A stretch of DNA of 7,239 bases from Hyphomicrobiales bacterium (GTDB lineage Bacteria > Pseudomonadota > Alphaproteobacteria > Rhizobiales > Aestuariivirgaceae): the NCBI GenBank assembly GCA_023266715.1, contig JAHFPK010000137.1, positions 1-7,239 on the forward strand, written 5' to 3'. Position numbers and translations under genes: made by a program. Below are positions 1 to 4,888 of the stretch, piece by piece; position 1 is the stretch's first letter; every line of letters begins with the position of its first letter. A model generated the notes under the pieces. The model did no database searches, had not been told where the DNA came from, and worked only from the letters and a program-made list of their open reading frames with translations.

Positions 1-2
1 AG

Positions 3-467
3 TGGATCATCCCCGCGAAGAGAATGAAGGCCAGAAGGCCCCATGTTATTTACTTGTCCGACCAGGCCATGGACATCATGATTGCGCTGAAGACCTGCGC
101 AGGAGGATCCAATTTCATCTTGCCGTCCCGGTATGAAGGTGACAAGGGTATGTCCAACAACACCCTCAACCGCGTTATAACTGTCACGGTCGAGCATGCG
201 AAGAAAAAGGATTTGCTTCTGGACGATTTCACTGTTCACGATCTGCGCAGAACAGGTTCTACGCTCCTGCACGAAGCAGGCTTCAATACGGATTGGATCG
301 AAAAATGTTTAGCCCATGAGCAAAAAGGAGTTAGGGCCACCTACAATAAGGCTGAGTATGCAGATCAGCGCAAAGACATGCTTCAGCAATGGGCGAGTAT
401 GGTCGATGCTTGGATTGCCGGAACGGAAATTACCCCAATCCTTCATCAAAATAGGGCAGCGGCTTGA
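3..467 (+). CDS. Tyrosine recombinase (phage-type integrase), C-terminal part, cut by the left window edge
   Basis: This is the catalytic C-terminal half of a site-specific tyrosine recombinase that would integrate or excise a genomic island or prophage. The frame is already open at base 3 and reads W-I-I-P-A-K-R-M-K before the first ATG at 24. That is the usual beta-hairpin region containing the catalytic lysine, so the ATG at 24 is internal and the gene starts outside the window. The box II motif H-D-L-R-R is visible (His at 237-239, Arg at 246-248). The second His (315-317, in L-A-H-E-Q) follows. The nucleophilic Tyr (342-344, in T-Y-N-K-A-E-Y) lies nine residues after it, the canonical spacing. 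The Q-R-K-D-M-L-Q-Q-W-A tail resembles P4/CP4-type island integrases. The first catalytic Arg would lie upstream and cannot be checked. The visible part is intact. It is convergent with the alpA-like gene, with 17 bp between the stops. Confidence 0.9.
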   Translation, partial: WIIPAKRMKARRPHVIYLSDQAMDIMIALKTCAGGSNFILPSRYEGDKGMSNNTLNRVITVTVEHAKKKDLLLDDFTVHDLRRTGSTLLHEAGFNTDWIEKCLAHEQKGVRATYNKAEYADQRKDMLQQWASMVDAWIAGTEITPILHQNRAAA

Positions 468-484
468 CGGAAAAGAAGGAGCAA

Positions 485-745
485 TCAGGCCTGTTTCCGC
501 ACAGGTCTGAATTTGCGTTGGTGGACGTCCGGAGACATGTAGGGCTGGATCAGAGCAGTACGCCTTTGTTCGATCCAGTTCTCCACTTCATCAAGATCCC
601 AGACGACGCAGCGCGGGGTCAGGTTGAATCTTTGCGGGAAATCTCCACTCTTCTCAAGCCTGTAAATTGCTGAGTCAGAAAGCGGAATCAGTTGAAGTAG
701 TTCTTCGCGCCTGATCAGTCGCTTGACCTGAATGGGTTTGCTCAT
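485..745 (-). CDS. AlpA-family transcriptional regulator (MerR-like winged helix, excisionase type)
   Basis: This 86-residue DNA-binding protein resembles AlpA, the P4-type regulator that controls the integrase/excision functions of cryptic prophages and islands. After a short basic start, residues about 8-35 (L-I-R-R-E-E-L-L-Q-L-I-P-L-S-D-S-A-I-Y-R-L) form the helix-turn-helix. Next come G-D-F-P-Q-R-F and a short wing, then W-D-L-D-E-V-E-N-W-I-E at about 49-59; this order is diagnostic of the family. Length is slightly above the usual 65-75 residues because of a basic C-terminal extension. The ATG at 745 is preceded on the minus strand by AGGA about eight bases upstream. Its start codon overlaps one arm of a perfect inverted repeat that could be its own operator. 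Its neighbour, the facing integrase, supports an island-regulation role. The family call is secure; the regulated promoter is inferred. Confidence 0.87.
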   Translation of the reverse strand: MSKPIQVKRLIRREELLQLIPLSDSAIYRLEKSGDFPQRFNLTPRCVVWDLDEVENWIEQRRTALIQPYMSPDVHQRKFRPVRKQA

Positions 746-779
746 TGTCGATTCCTAACTATTCAGAACTATCGACAAT
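744..779. promoter_or_regulatory. Perfect 9-bp inverted repeat over the alpA-like start, possible autoregulatory operator
   Basis: ATTGTCGAT at 744-752 is exactly mirrored by ATCGACAAT at 771-779, with an 18-bp gap. The left arm includes the AlpA-like start codon; the right arm lies where a promoter would be expected. Centre-to-centre spacing is 27 bp, so the arms are on nearly but not exactly the same helical face. No convincing -35/-10 pair is visible (a TGTAAT lies next to the outer arm on the minus strand). An operator for the HTH protein encoded beside it is the simplest reading, but this is inference. Confidence 0.45.
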
Positions 780-967
780 TACAGCGTGCCTATGGGGCGG
801 TCGGGATTTCGAAATTGATCCAAAAAGGGCGCATTTCGAGATTGCTTACAATGGCGTCCTAACGATCATTGTGTCTTGCACCACCACTGAAGATGAAAGC
901 GACTTCGGGGTGGAAGGTGTTGGGCATAGGTTGTGATTTTTTATGGCGGCTCGACCCCTCACTTAAC
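780..967. other. Intergenic stretch with no confident gene
   Basis: Nothing is recognisable between the alpA-like promoter region and the transposase relic. A + strand frame stays open to the stop at 934-936 and reads fairly protein-like (for example D-F-E-I-D-P-K-R-A-H-F-E-I-A at its middle). However, it has only a TTG start inside the inverted repeat, no ribosome binding site, and no family I recognise. It may be a decayed gene fragment or chance. The left boundary of the transposase homology falls at about 968. Confidence 0.3.
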
Positions 968-1505
968 TACAAGCCGTAATTGACTTGCAGCATGCCTTGC
1001 CATCACGGCTATAGTGTAGCCGCGCTTGGCCAGCGCGGCAGGTGCGCTGCCCTCGAAGTAGCTGGAGGACAGGTCGTAGAGCACCAGACCGCCGGGACTC
1101 AGGTGCCGCGTCGCGAGCTTCTTCTCGATCATGTTTTGGCGCGCGAGCAGCCAGTCCATCGCCGCGTACAGATCCTGCTCATCGGCTGCGGCTAAGCCGA
1201 ACGCTTCAGCCGGCGTGCTGGTGTGCCACCGGCGTGTGGTCGCCAGCTTGGCCTGAGGGGCCAAGATGCGTGAGGCCACCATGGCGAGCACCATATCCCC
1301 GCTCGCGGGAGGGCTTGGCGGCGCGATCAGGGAGGCAAAGCCCAAGCGTTGCATGGCTACATGCACGGTCTGGACGCCGCCATGTGCGCGAGAAGCCGTC
1401 ACATCGAAGCCACTGGTTACGGGCCCCCATTGTTTGCCATGCAGCACTGCGCGGATGGCTTCGATTTGCGCCATCGACAGGCTGCGTCCGTTATTTGCCG
1501 CCGAA
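968..1505 (-). pseudogene. IS4/IS1634-type DDE transposase relic, frameshifted and truncated at both ends
   Basis: Reading the minus strand from about 1505 down, the protein passes through A-I-R-A-V-L, G-G-V-Q-T-V-H-V-A-M-Q-R-L-G-F, V-A-S-R-I-L-A-P-Q-A-K-L-A-T-T-R and D-L-Y-A-A-M-D-W-L-L. It then reaches L-V-L-Y-D-L-S-S-S-Y-F-E-G, which carries the first catalytic Asp of IS4/IS1634-group transposases. This matches the family up to G-Y at 1016-1021. There the frame breaks: five bases at 1011-1015 look inserted. S-R-D-G-K continues in a second frame (996-1010) and L-Q-V-N-Y-G-L in a third (970-990). Homology stops at about 968. The N-terminal region before about 1505, the rest of the catalytic core and both terminal inverted repeats are missing, so the element cannot move itself. 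The uninterrupted open frame of 959-1543 is therefore not a real gene end to end. The exact IS subgroup is uncertain. Confidence 0.75.
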
Positions 1506-1508
1506 GGC

Positions 1509-1718
1509 GGCATCAGGGATGAGTTGCTTCGCCTACGTGCCATGGCTCACACCGTTCTCAACGGTGCGCCCCTTACCTATGTACCCAGCGGAACGGACCT
1601 TTTGGAAGCAGCGTTTGAACTGATCGACGAATTTGAGAGCGTTGCGCAATTCATCGAAGCAGCCCAGGCTATTGTGCAACCGCTGGCGAACTTGGTGCCG
1701 GTATCGGATAGGAAGTAA
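1509..1718 (+). pseudogene. 3' end of an unrecognised gene, apparently cut at the IS-relic junction
   Basis: The frame ending in TAA at 1716-1718 encodes about 69 protein-like residues starting near G-I-R-D-E-L-L-R-L-R-A-M. An amphipathic, mostly helical stretch follows (L-L-E-A-A-F-E-L-I-D-E-F, then Q-F-I-E-A-A-Q-A-I-V-Q-P-L). The reading frame upstream of about 1505 runs antisense through the transposase relic, so the native N-terminus is probably lost. The in-frame ATG at 1542 has no ribosome binding site and sits inside the coherent protein, making it an unlikely true start. I do not recognise the family; it resembles small uncharacterised helical proteins of proteobacterial accessory regions. 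An alternative is a functional 58-residue protein from 1542. Confidence 0.4.
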
Positions 1719-1807
1719 ATTGCAGTTGCCCCGGCACGATATCTTTTCTACCAGTCGTTAAATCGAAGTCTTCTGCCGACAATCACAAGTTGAGTCTCGG
1801 GCATGCA

Positions 1808-1842
1808 CGCACATAGTGCGCCGATATTGGTGGTGCACCACC
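1808..1842. promoter_or_regulatory. Two adjacent palindromes upstream of the metallopeptidase gene
   Basis: CGCAC-ATA-GTGCG at 1808-1820 is a perfect 5-bp inverted repeat around three bases. GGTGGTGCACCACC at 1829-1842 is a perfect uninterrupted 14-bp palindrome. Both lie in the 268-bp non-coding stretch between the gene remnant ending at 1718 and the peptidase start at 1987. No other clear content is seen in that stretch and no good sigma-70 promoter could be picked. A dimeric regulator site is possible; no known regulator consensus is recognised. Confidence 0.35.
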
Positions 1843-1986
1843 GTTGTGCGTTCACAGACGGGGTGCTGTGCTGCTGCCGCCCTCTGTAATCAGTTTATTT
1901 TGCGTTGATTCAATGTCTTAGGTGTCTATCCCGGCGATGGTCCGCGAGTTGCGTTAACTACCTCATCTCCGAGGTATCGAGCAGCT

Positions 1987-2841
1987 ATGCAATTCGTACC
2001 AATCTTCGTCGGCATCGCCATGACCCTGCTGGCCCCTCTTGCTGCTGCGGAGGCGGTGCCCGCACACGGCGCTATCGAGATTCGGGTTGAATCCGGCAAT
2101 TGGGGCAATGCGCCTACTCGGGACATCGAGACCGTATTATCGGCGGTCGCCGCCACGCTGCTGCCTTCGTTTCCGCAGTATGCCGCTGCGCGGGTCTCCG
2201 TCGCGTACAGCGCCGCCGGACCGAGCGTTCTCTTGGAAAAGTCTGCCGATGGCACCCGTCGCGTTTTCTTGAATGTGCGGGACGCGCGCTGGGATCAATT
2301 CACCTACCAGTTCTCCCACGAGTTGTGCCACATCTTCACCAATCACGAGCATCGGGAGATCGCCCCTGGCGTGGTGGCCCGCGATCATCAATGGTTCGAA
2401 GAAACGCTCTGCGAGGCGGTATCGCTTGTTGCGCTGGAGCGGATGGCGACCCACTGGGAGCAGTCACCGCCGCATCCGGGCTGGAAGGGCTACGCCTCGG
2501 CGTTTCGGGAATATGCAGAACGGCTGCGCGAAGAGCAGCATCGGCGGCTGTCACCCGACGAGTCCCTGGAACAGTGGTTCGCTGCAAACCGGGAGGCATT
2601 GGAGCGCAACCCTTATCTCCGGCAAAAAAATGAATTACTCGCCGCGAAGCTGTTGTCGCTATTGGAATCCATGCCGGACAGTCTCGAAGCCGTCGGCTAT
2701 CTGAACGCACAATCGCCGCCGCCCTCTGGGAGCTTCACCTCCTATCTGGAGTCCTGGTACAACTGCTGCCCACCAAGACACCGCGCTTTTGTCGTCCAAG
2801 TGATTGCCTTACTCGACGGGGCAACGCGTGCGCCGGCGTGA
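1987..2841 (+). CDS. Putative secreted HExxH zinc metallopeptidase of unknown family
   Basis: The 284-residue product starts with a hydrophobic signal peptide (residues 1 to about 21-23, ending L-A-A-A-E-A), so it is likely periplasmic or outside the cell. Residues 111-115 are H-E-L-C-H, the zinc-binding HExxH motif, followed by I-F-T-N-H-E-H. A downstream W-F-E-E-T-L-C-E-A-V-S-L segment (136-147) has a Glu (138 or 139) well placed to be the third zinc ligand, as in gluzincins. The C-terminal third is helical and charged and holds a Cys pair at 260-261. I do not recognise a named family or substrate. The ATG at 1987 gives the complete signal peptide; GAGG at 1971-1974 is a weak ribosome site with long spacing (12 bases). 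The gene stands alone on its strand and ends at a strong hairpin. Peptidase activity is inferred from the motif only. Confidence 0.72.
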   Translation: MQFVPIFVGIAMTLLAPLAAAEAVPAHGAIEIRVESGNWGNAPTRDIETVLSAVAATLLPSFPQYAAARVSVAYSAAGPSVLLEKSADGTRRVFLNVRDARWDQFTYQFSHELCHIFTNHEHREIAPGVVARDHQWFEETLCEAVSLVALERMATHWEQSPPHPGWKGYASAFREYAERLREEQHRRLSPDESLEQWFAANREALERNPYLRQKNELLAAKLLSLLESMPDSLEAVGYLNAQSPPPSGSFTSYLESWYNCCPPRHRAFVVQVIALLDGATRAPA

Positions 2842-2842
2842 A

Positions 2843-2868
2843 ACACAGCCCGGGTGGCCGGGCTGTGT
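2843..2868. terminator. 11-bp-stem hairpin between convergent genes
   Basis: ACACAGCCCGG (2843-2853) pairs perfectly with CCGGGCTGTGT (2858-2868) around a 4-base loop, starting two bases after the peptidase stop codon. It lies between that stop and the stop of the convergent 90-residue protein gene at 2923. Position and GC-rich stem suggest a transcription terminator. No T-run follows on the + strand and only TTT on the minus strand, so intrinsic termination would be weak or the hairpin may instead protect mRNA 3' ends. Confidence 0.6.
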
Positions 2869-2922
2869 GTGGATACCGCGTTTTCTCAGCCGCCGAGGCG
2901 GTAGACCACCGTGCGGTGCGAC

Positions 2923-3195
2923 TCACGGATGATTGGTGTAAGACCACCGCCTTGCACCTTTGCCGGGTTGGCCTTGCTCCGTGGTGGGACCCACTTTACC
3001 GGATTGGCCGGTCGCGCCGGCCAATCCGGTCTGTGCCCCTTGTTGCTGCTGTTTCGCCAACTGCAACTGCGCCGCTTGTTTCGCGGCCATCACCTTGTTG
3101 ACTTGATGGCTGACCATTTCATCCCGCCCGGCCAGCGCGGGGGTAGCAGCAACCAAGAAGGCGCCCATCAGCGCCGTCATCGTCAGTGTTTTCAT
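2923..3195 (-). CDS. Small secreted protein with a short collagen-like Gly-X-Y tract
   Basis: This encodes 90 residues. Residues 1-22 are a clear signal peptide (M-K-T-L-T-M then a hydrophobic core ending P-A-L-A), with predicted cleavage before Gly23, so the mature protein is about 68 residues in the periplasm or outside. Residues 24-52 look like an amphipathic helix rich in Ala, Lys and Gln and ending in Q-Q-Q-Q. From Gly57 to Gly80 glycine recurs every third residue (57, 60, 63, 66, 69, 75, 78) with one miss at 72, i.e. eight collagen-like triplets. The tail is basic and aromatic (A-R-R-W-S-Y). It has no cysteine. The start at 3195 is chosen because AAGGAG lies 7-8 bases upstream and the signal peptide begins there; an upstream start at 3234 has neither. 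It is codirectional with the Cys/Met-rich protein gene 136 bp upstream. No family is recognised. Confidence 0.72.
   Translation of the reverse strand: MKTLTMTALMGAFLVAATPALAGRDEMVSHQVNKVMAAKQAAQLQLAKQQQQGAQTGLAGATGQSGKVGPTTEQGQPGKGARRWSYTNHP
2998..3030. repeat. Perfect 14-bp-stem inverted repeat inside the collagen-like coding sequence
   Basis: The 14 bases at 2998-3011 (ACCGGATTGGCCGG) are the exact reverse complement of 3017-3030, around a 5-base loop TCGCG. On the coding minus strand it spans residues 56-66, the start of the Gly-X-Y tract. RNA from either strand would fold into a very stable stem-loop. It could be a by-product of the repetitive codons, an intragenic attenuator, or a REP-like palindromic element absorbed into the gene. 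Confidence 0.6.
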
Positions 3196-3257
3196 GATCT
3201 TTCTCCTTAGGATCCTATGGCTCGGCGTGACCACGCGCTATCGGTGGCACAAGGGCA

Positions 3258-3289
3258 CGCCGGGAAGATGCATTCACGACCGCCCGGCG
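3258..3289. terminator. Possible 7-bp-stem hairpin between two minus-strand genes
   Basis: CGCCGGG at 3258-3264 pairs with CCCGGCG at 3283-3289 (18-base loop), flanked further out by GCTATCG (3237-3243) and CGATAGC (3288-3294). It lies in the 136-bp gap downstream of the Cys/Met-rich protein gene and upstream of the collagen-like protein gene, both read leftward. It may separate or attenuate the two transcripts. The stem is short and the loop long, so the call is weak. Confidence 0.25.
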
Positions 3290-3331
3290 ATAGCACGCCA
3301 CGGCGATCACTTTGCGAGTCGAGTTGTAAGG

Positions 3332-3712
3332 CTAGGATTGGAACTTGCAGAACAGAATCTGCAACGGCGGTCCGCAGGATCGCTGTAATAGGGAGGATTC
3401 TGCCGCGACCCGGCGGTTTATCGGTGGTTCGAAAAACCGCTCCGCCCACACGTTGGAAGTTGGCAGCGCGTCAAAATGAAAATTGACCGAAGGTTTGATC
3501 TGATCAGCCGTCTTCTGGCATTGGATCAGGCAAGCGGCGGTGCTCGCCCCGGTTCCTTCGCAAGGCATTGTCATCGCCGTAGCACGAGATACCGGCAGCG
3601 GCATTACGCACGCTTGCGTCACCAAGACGAATTGCAGCGCAAGCATCACGCCCAGCATCCATCGAGCCAGCCCTTGCACTGAATTGTGGGAACCTGCGCT
3701 GCCTATCAACAT
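3332..3712 (-). CDS. Cys/Met-rich membrane-anchored or secreted protein of metal-resistance clusters
   Basis: This encodes 126 residues. After a polar N-terminus (1-16), a hydrophobic segment at about 17-34 (W-M-L-G-V-M-L-A-L-Q-F-V-L-V) is a signal peptide or membrane anchor. It ends at Cys35, although T-Q-A-C is not a good lipobox. The exported part has six Cys (35, 51, 61, 65, 113, 122) and a Met cluster (37, 47, 49) in the stretch to residue 65, a composition suited to binding soft metals or forming disulfides. The C-terminus G-P-P-L-Q-I-L-F-C-K-F-Q-S resembles, from memory, short uncharacterised proteins found beside copper and heavy-metal efflux genes. No catalytic motif is seen. The ATG at 3712 is preferred over the TTG at 3724 because GGTGGA lies just upstream. 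It is divergent from the CusF-like gene across a 229-bp gap, which fits a metal-related role. Function is unknown. Confidence 0.6.
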   Translation of the reverse strand: MLIGSAGSHNSVQGLARWMLGVMLALQFVLVTQACVMPLPVSRATAMTMPCEGTGASTAACLIQCQKTADQIKPSVNFHFDALPTSNVWAERFFEPPINRRVAAESSLLQRSCGPPLQILFCKFQS

Positions 3713-3941
3713 CTTGTCCACCAAAAGCGGGGTACCGAAACTCTTTCTATCAGGATAGTCGACCGTCAGTTCAGTACAAAGTCCGCCCCGATATCATCTC
3801 GGACAAATACCGGCGCGGTTGCCAGTCACGTCACAATGAAGAATGAGGCGATGATGGCGGCGGGGCGACACCCAGTATGCGATAAAAAAAGAGCCCCATT
3901 ACCCAGCCCCGATTTCTTAACCCGCAATGAAAGGAAGCACA
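3713..3941. other. Divergent intergenic region, promoters not resolved
   Basis: This gap must hold promoters for the leftward Cys/Met-rich protein gene and the rightward CusF-like gene. No convincing -35/-10 pair or MerR-type or CopR/CusR-type operator could be identified by eye. CTATC-AG-GATAG at 3747-3758 is a small inverted repeat, and an A-run occurs at about 3885-3891. AAGGA at 3931-3935 is the ribosome binding site of the CusF-like gene. Confidence 0.3.
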
Positions 3942-4292
3942 ATGAAAAACCTCTTAACGCTCTTGCTGTCGATCGCTCTGGCTCTGGCCCTCGGCGCCGG
4001 CGGCGCCTTTGCTGGCGAGAAGATGGATGACATGAAGGGGATGGACATGGGCAAACCAGCCGCCCCGAGCATAAAAATCCACAAGACCGTAGGAGTCGTC
4101 ACGGCGCTCGATGCCAAGGCCGGCACCGTGACCTTCGCCCATGAGCCCGTGAAAAGCCTCAACTGGCCGGCGATGACCATGACTTTCAGCGTCAAGGACA
4201 AAACGCTGTTCGACAAACTCGCCGAAGGCAAGAAGGTCGAATTCGAGTTCGTCAAAGAAGGCAAGACCGCCGTGGTGACTGGCGTGAAGTAA
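3942..4292 (+). CDS. cusF: CusF-like periplasmic Cu(I)/Ag(I)-binding protein
   Basis: This 116-residue protein has a signal peptide (about 1-24, ending G-G-A-F-A) followed by a Met/Asp-rich linker (M28, M31, M34, M36) and a small beta-barrel domain of the CusF family. The four CusF metal ligands are all present with exact family spacing: His67, Trp75, Met78 and Met80, in S-L-N-W-P-A-M-T-M-T-F. CusF binds Cu(I) or Ag(I) with a Trp cation-pi contact and delivers it to the CusCBA efflux pump in the periplasm. No cusCBA is in the window, so this copy may act as a periplasmic buffer or serve a pump elsewhere. The ATG at 3942 is chosen over 3927 because AAGGA (3931-3935) sits at good distance from it and the signal peptide starts there. 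It is convergent with the regulator gene across a shared hairpin. Family identity is firm; copper rather than silver preference is inferred. Confidence 0.9.
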   Translation: MKNLLTLLLSIALALALGAGGAFAGEKMDDMKGMDMGKPAAPSIKIHKTVGVVTALDAKAGTVTFAHEPVKSLNWPAMTMTFSVKDKTLFDKLAEGKKVEFEFVKEGKTAVVTGVK

Positions 4293-4298
4293 GCGACA

Positions 4299-4329
4299 GA
4301 GGTCGGCGGCGAAGCGTCTCGCCGGCCTC
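4299..4329. terminator. Hairpin between convergent cusF-like and cadR-like genes
   Basis: GAGGTCGGCG (4299-4308) pairs with CGCCGGCCTC (4320-4329) with one G-U-type mismatch, around an 11-base loop. It begins six bases after the CusF-like stop and ends at the stop of the convergent regulator gene. The position suggests a shared bidirectional terminator, but there is no T-run on either side. Confidence 0.5.
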
Positions 4330-4777
4330 AATGCGCCCCGGGAACATGCTTGCTGGCGATCTTGCCGCCGCCGTCTGAGCACCCCTGCGACAGTTCGTTG
4401 AGTATCCCGCAATCTCTGGCTAGCCGCGACGCGCCGCACTGTCGACGCAGTTCCCGCAACTGGTCTTCCAGGCGCATGAGTTCGGCGATGCGCTTGGCCA
4501 CGTGGCCGATATGCGAGTCCAGCAGCTTATTGACCTTTTCGCAGTTCTCATCGGGCGCATCGCGAAAGCGCATCAGGACGCGGATCTCGTCAAGCGTCAT
4601 GTCCAGACTGCGGCAATTGCGAATGAAGGAAAGCCGCTCGGCGTGGGCGTTCCCATAAATACGGAAGTTACCTTCAGTGCGAGTGGTTTCCGGTAGTAAC
4701 CCCTCGCGCTCGTAATAGCGAATAGTCTCAACTTGTGTCCCGGTCAAACGGGCAAGCTCTCCGATTTTCATGCTCAT
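4328..4777 (-). CDS. cadR: Cd(II)/Pb(II)-responsive MerR-family regulator (CadR/PbrR type)
   Basis: This cytoplasmic homodimeric activator senses soft divalent metal and remodels the divergent ATPase promoter. Numbered from the Met at 4771 (M-K-I-G-E-L, giving 147 residues, the CadR length): residues 1-36 are the winged helix (E-T-I-R-Y-Y-E-R-E-G-L-L-P); 37-70 include R-N-C-R-S-L-D-M-T-L-D-E-I-R; 75-110 form the long dimerisation helix; then comes the metal loop. Cys77 and Cys112 match the CadR metal ligands. The third Cys is at 121, nine residues after 112, the PbrR-like spacing. An extra Cys131 and C-terminal His142 and His147 follow. The ATG at 4777 (M-S-M-K) is preferred because GAGGG lies seven bases upstream. 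A GTG at 4834 would precede the likely transcription start set by the -10 at 4824-4829. Cadmium versus lead preference cannot be decided here; pbrR is the alternative name. Confidence 0.92.
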   Translation of the reverse strand: MSMKIGELARLTGTQVETIRYYEREGLLPETTRTEGNFRIYGNAHAERLSFIRNCRSLDMTLDEIRVLMRFRDAPDENCEKVNKLLDSHIGHVAKRIAELMRLEDQLRELRRQCGASRLARDCGILNELSQGCSDGGGKIASKHVPGAH

Positions 4778-4823
4778 GGCGCGACCCTCTTCAGCGTTCG
4801 GGAACAACTCATCCGGTGCACTA

Positions 4824-4829
4824 ATTGTA
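4824..4829 (-). promoter_or_regulatory. Likely -10 box of the cadR-like gene
   Basis: On the minus strand the bases read TACAAT, one mismatch from the sigma-70 consensus, about 47 bases upstream of the regulator ATG at 4777. No good -35 is seen upstream, but that region overlaps the operator dyad, as expected for an autoregulated MerR-family gene. Confidence 0.5.
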
Positions 4830-4834
4830 ACCAC

Positions 4835-4865
4835 TTGACTCTATAGTCGCTATAGGGTTTTAAAT
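4835..4865 (+). promoter_or_regulatory. MerR-type promoter and operator driving the metal ATPase gene
   Basis: The -35 TTGACT (4835-4840) and -10 TTAAAT (4860-4865) are separated by 19 bp. This over-long spacer is the hallmark of promoters activated by MerR-family proteins, which twist the DNA to realign the boxes. In the spacer lies a dyad centred at about 4848, ACTCTATAG-TCG-CTATAGGGT (4838-4858), with eight of nine positions symmetric; it resembles the PbrR/CadR operators I know. The start of transcription should fall near 4872, leaving a short leader before the ATPase ATG at 4889. Confidence 0.9.
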
Positions 4866-4888
4866 GAAGGCTCTTCAGGAGAAATGTC

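Noticed and set aside
1042..1623. Long + strand open frame opposite the transposase relic
   Set aside because: It is antisense to recognisable transposase motifs, is rich in Arg, Pro, Ser and Trp as expected of a GC-rich shadow frame, and matches no family.
2100..2704. Several overlapping open frames on both strands inside the metallopeptidase gene
   Set aside because: The peptidase frame has a signal peptide and HExxH motif; the others have Arg/Pro/Ala-rich shadow composition and no ribosome sites.
3196..3234. Upstream start at 3234 for the small collagen-like protein
   Set aside because: The signal peptide and AAGGAG ribosome site both point to 3195; the extra 13 residues are Arg-rich and precede the signal peptide.
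2387..3445. Similarity of about 21 of 26 bases between 2387-2412 and 3420-3445, both containing TGGTTCGAA
   Set aside because: Both lie in separate plausible coding sequences on opposite strands and the match does not extend, so chance or weak convergence is more likely than a repeat.
3954..4439. Minus-strand open frame across the CusF-like gene and the hairpin region
   Set aside because: It is antisense to a CusF-like gene with all four ligands and overlaps the regulator gene in another frame; no family features.
4778..4834. GTG start at 4834 extending the cadR-like protein by 19 residues
   Set aside because: It lies upstream of the likely transcription start and abuts the operator; family members start at M-K-I-G-E-L, and GAGGG supports 4777.
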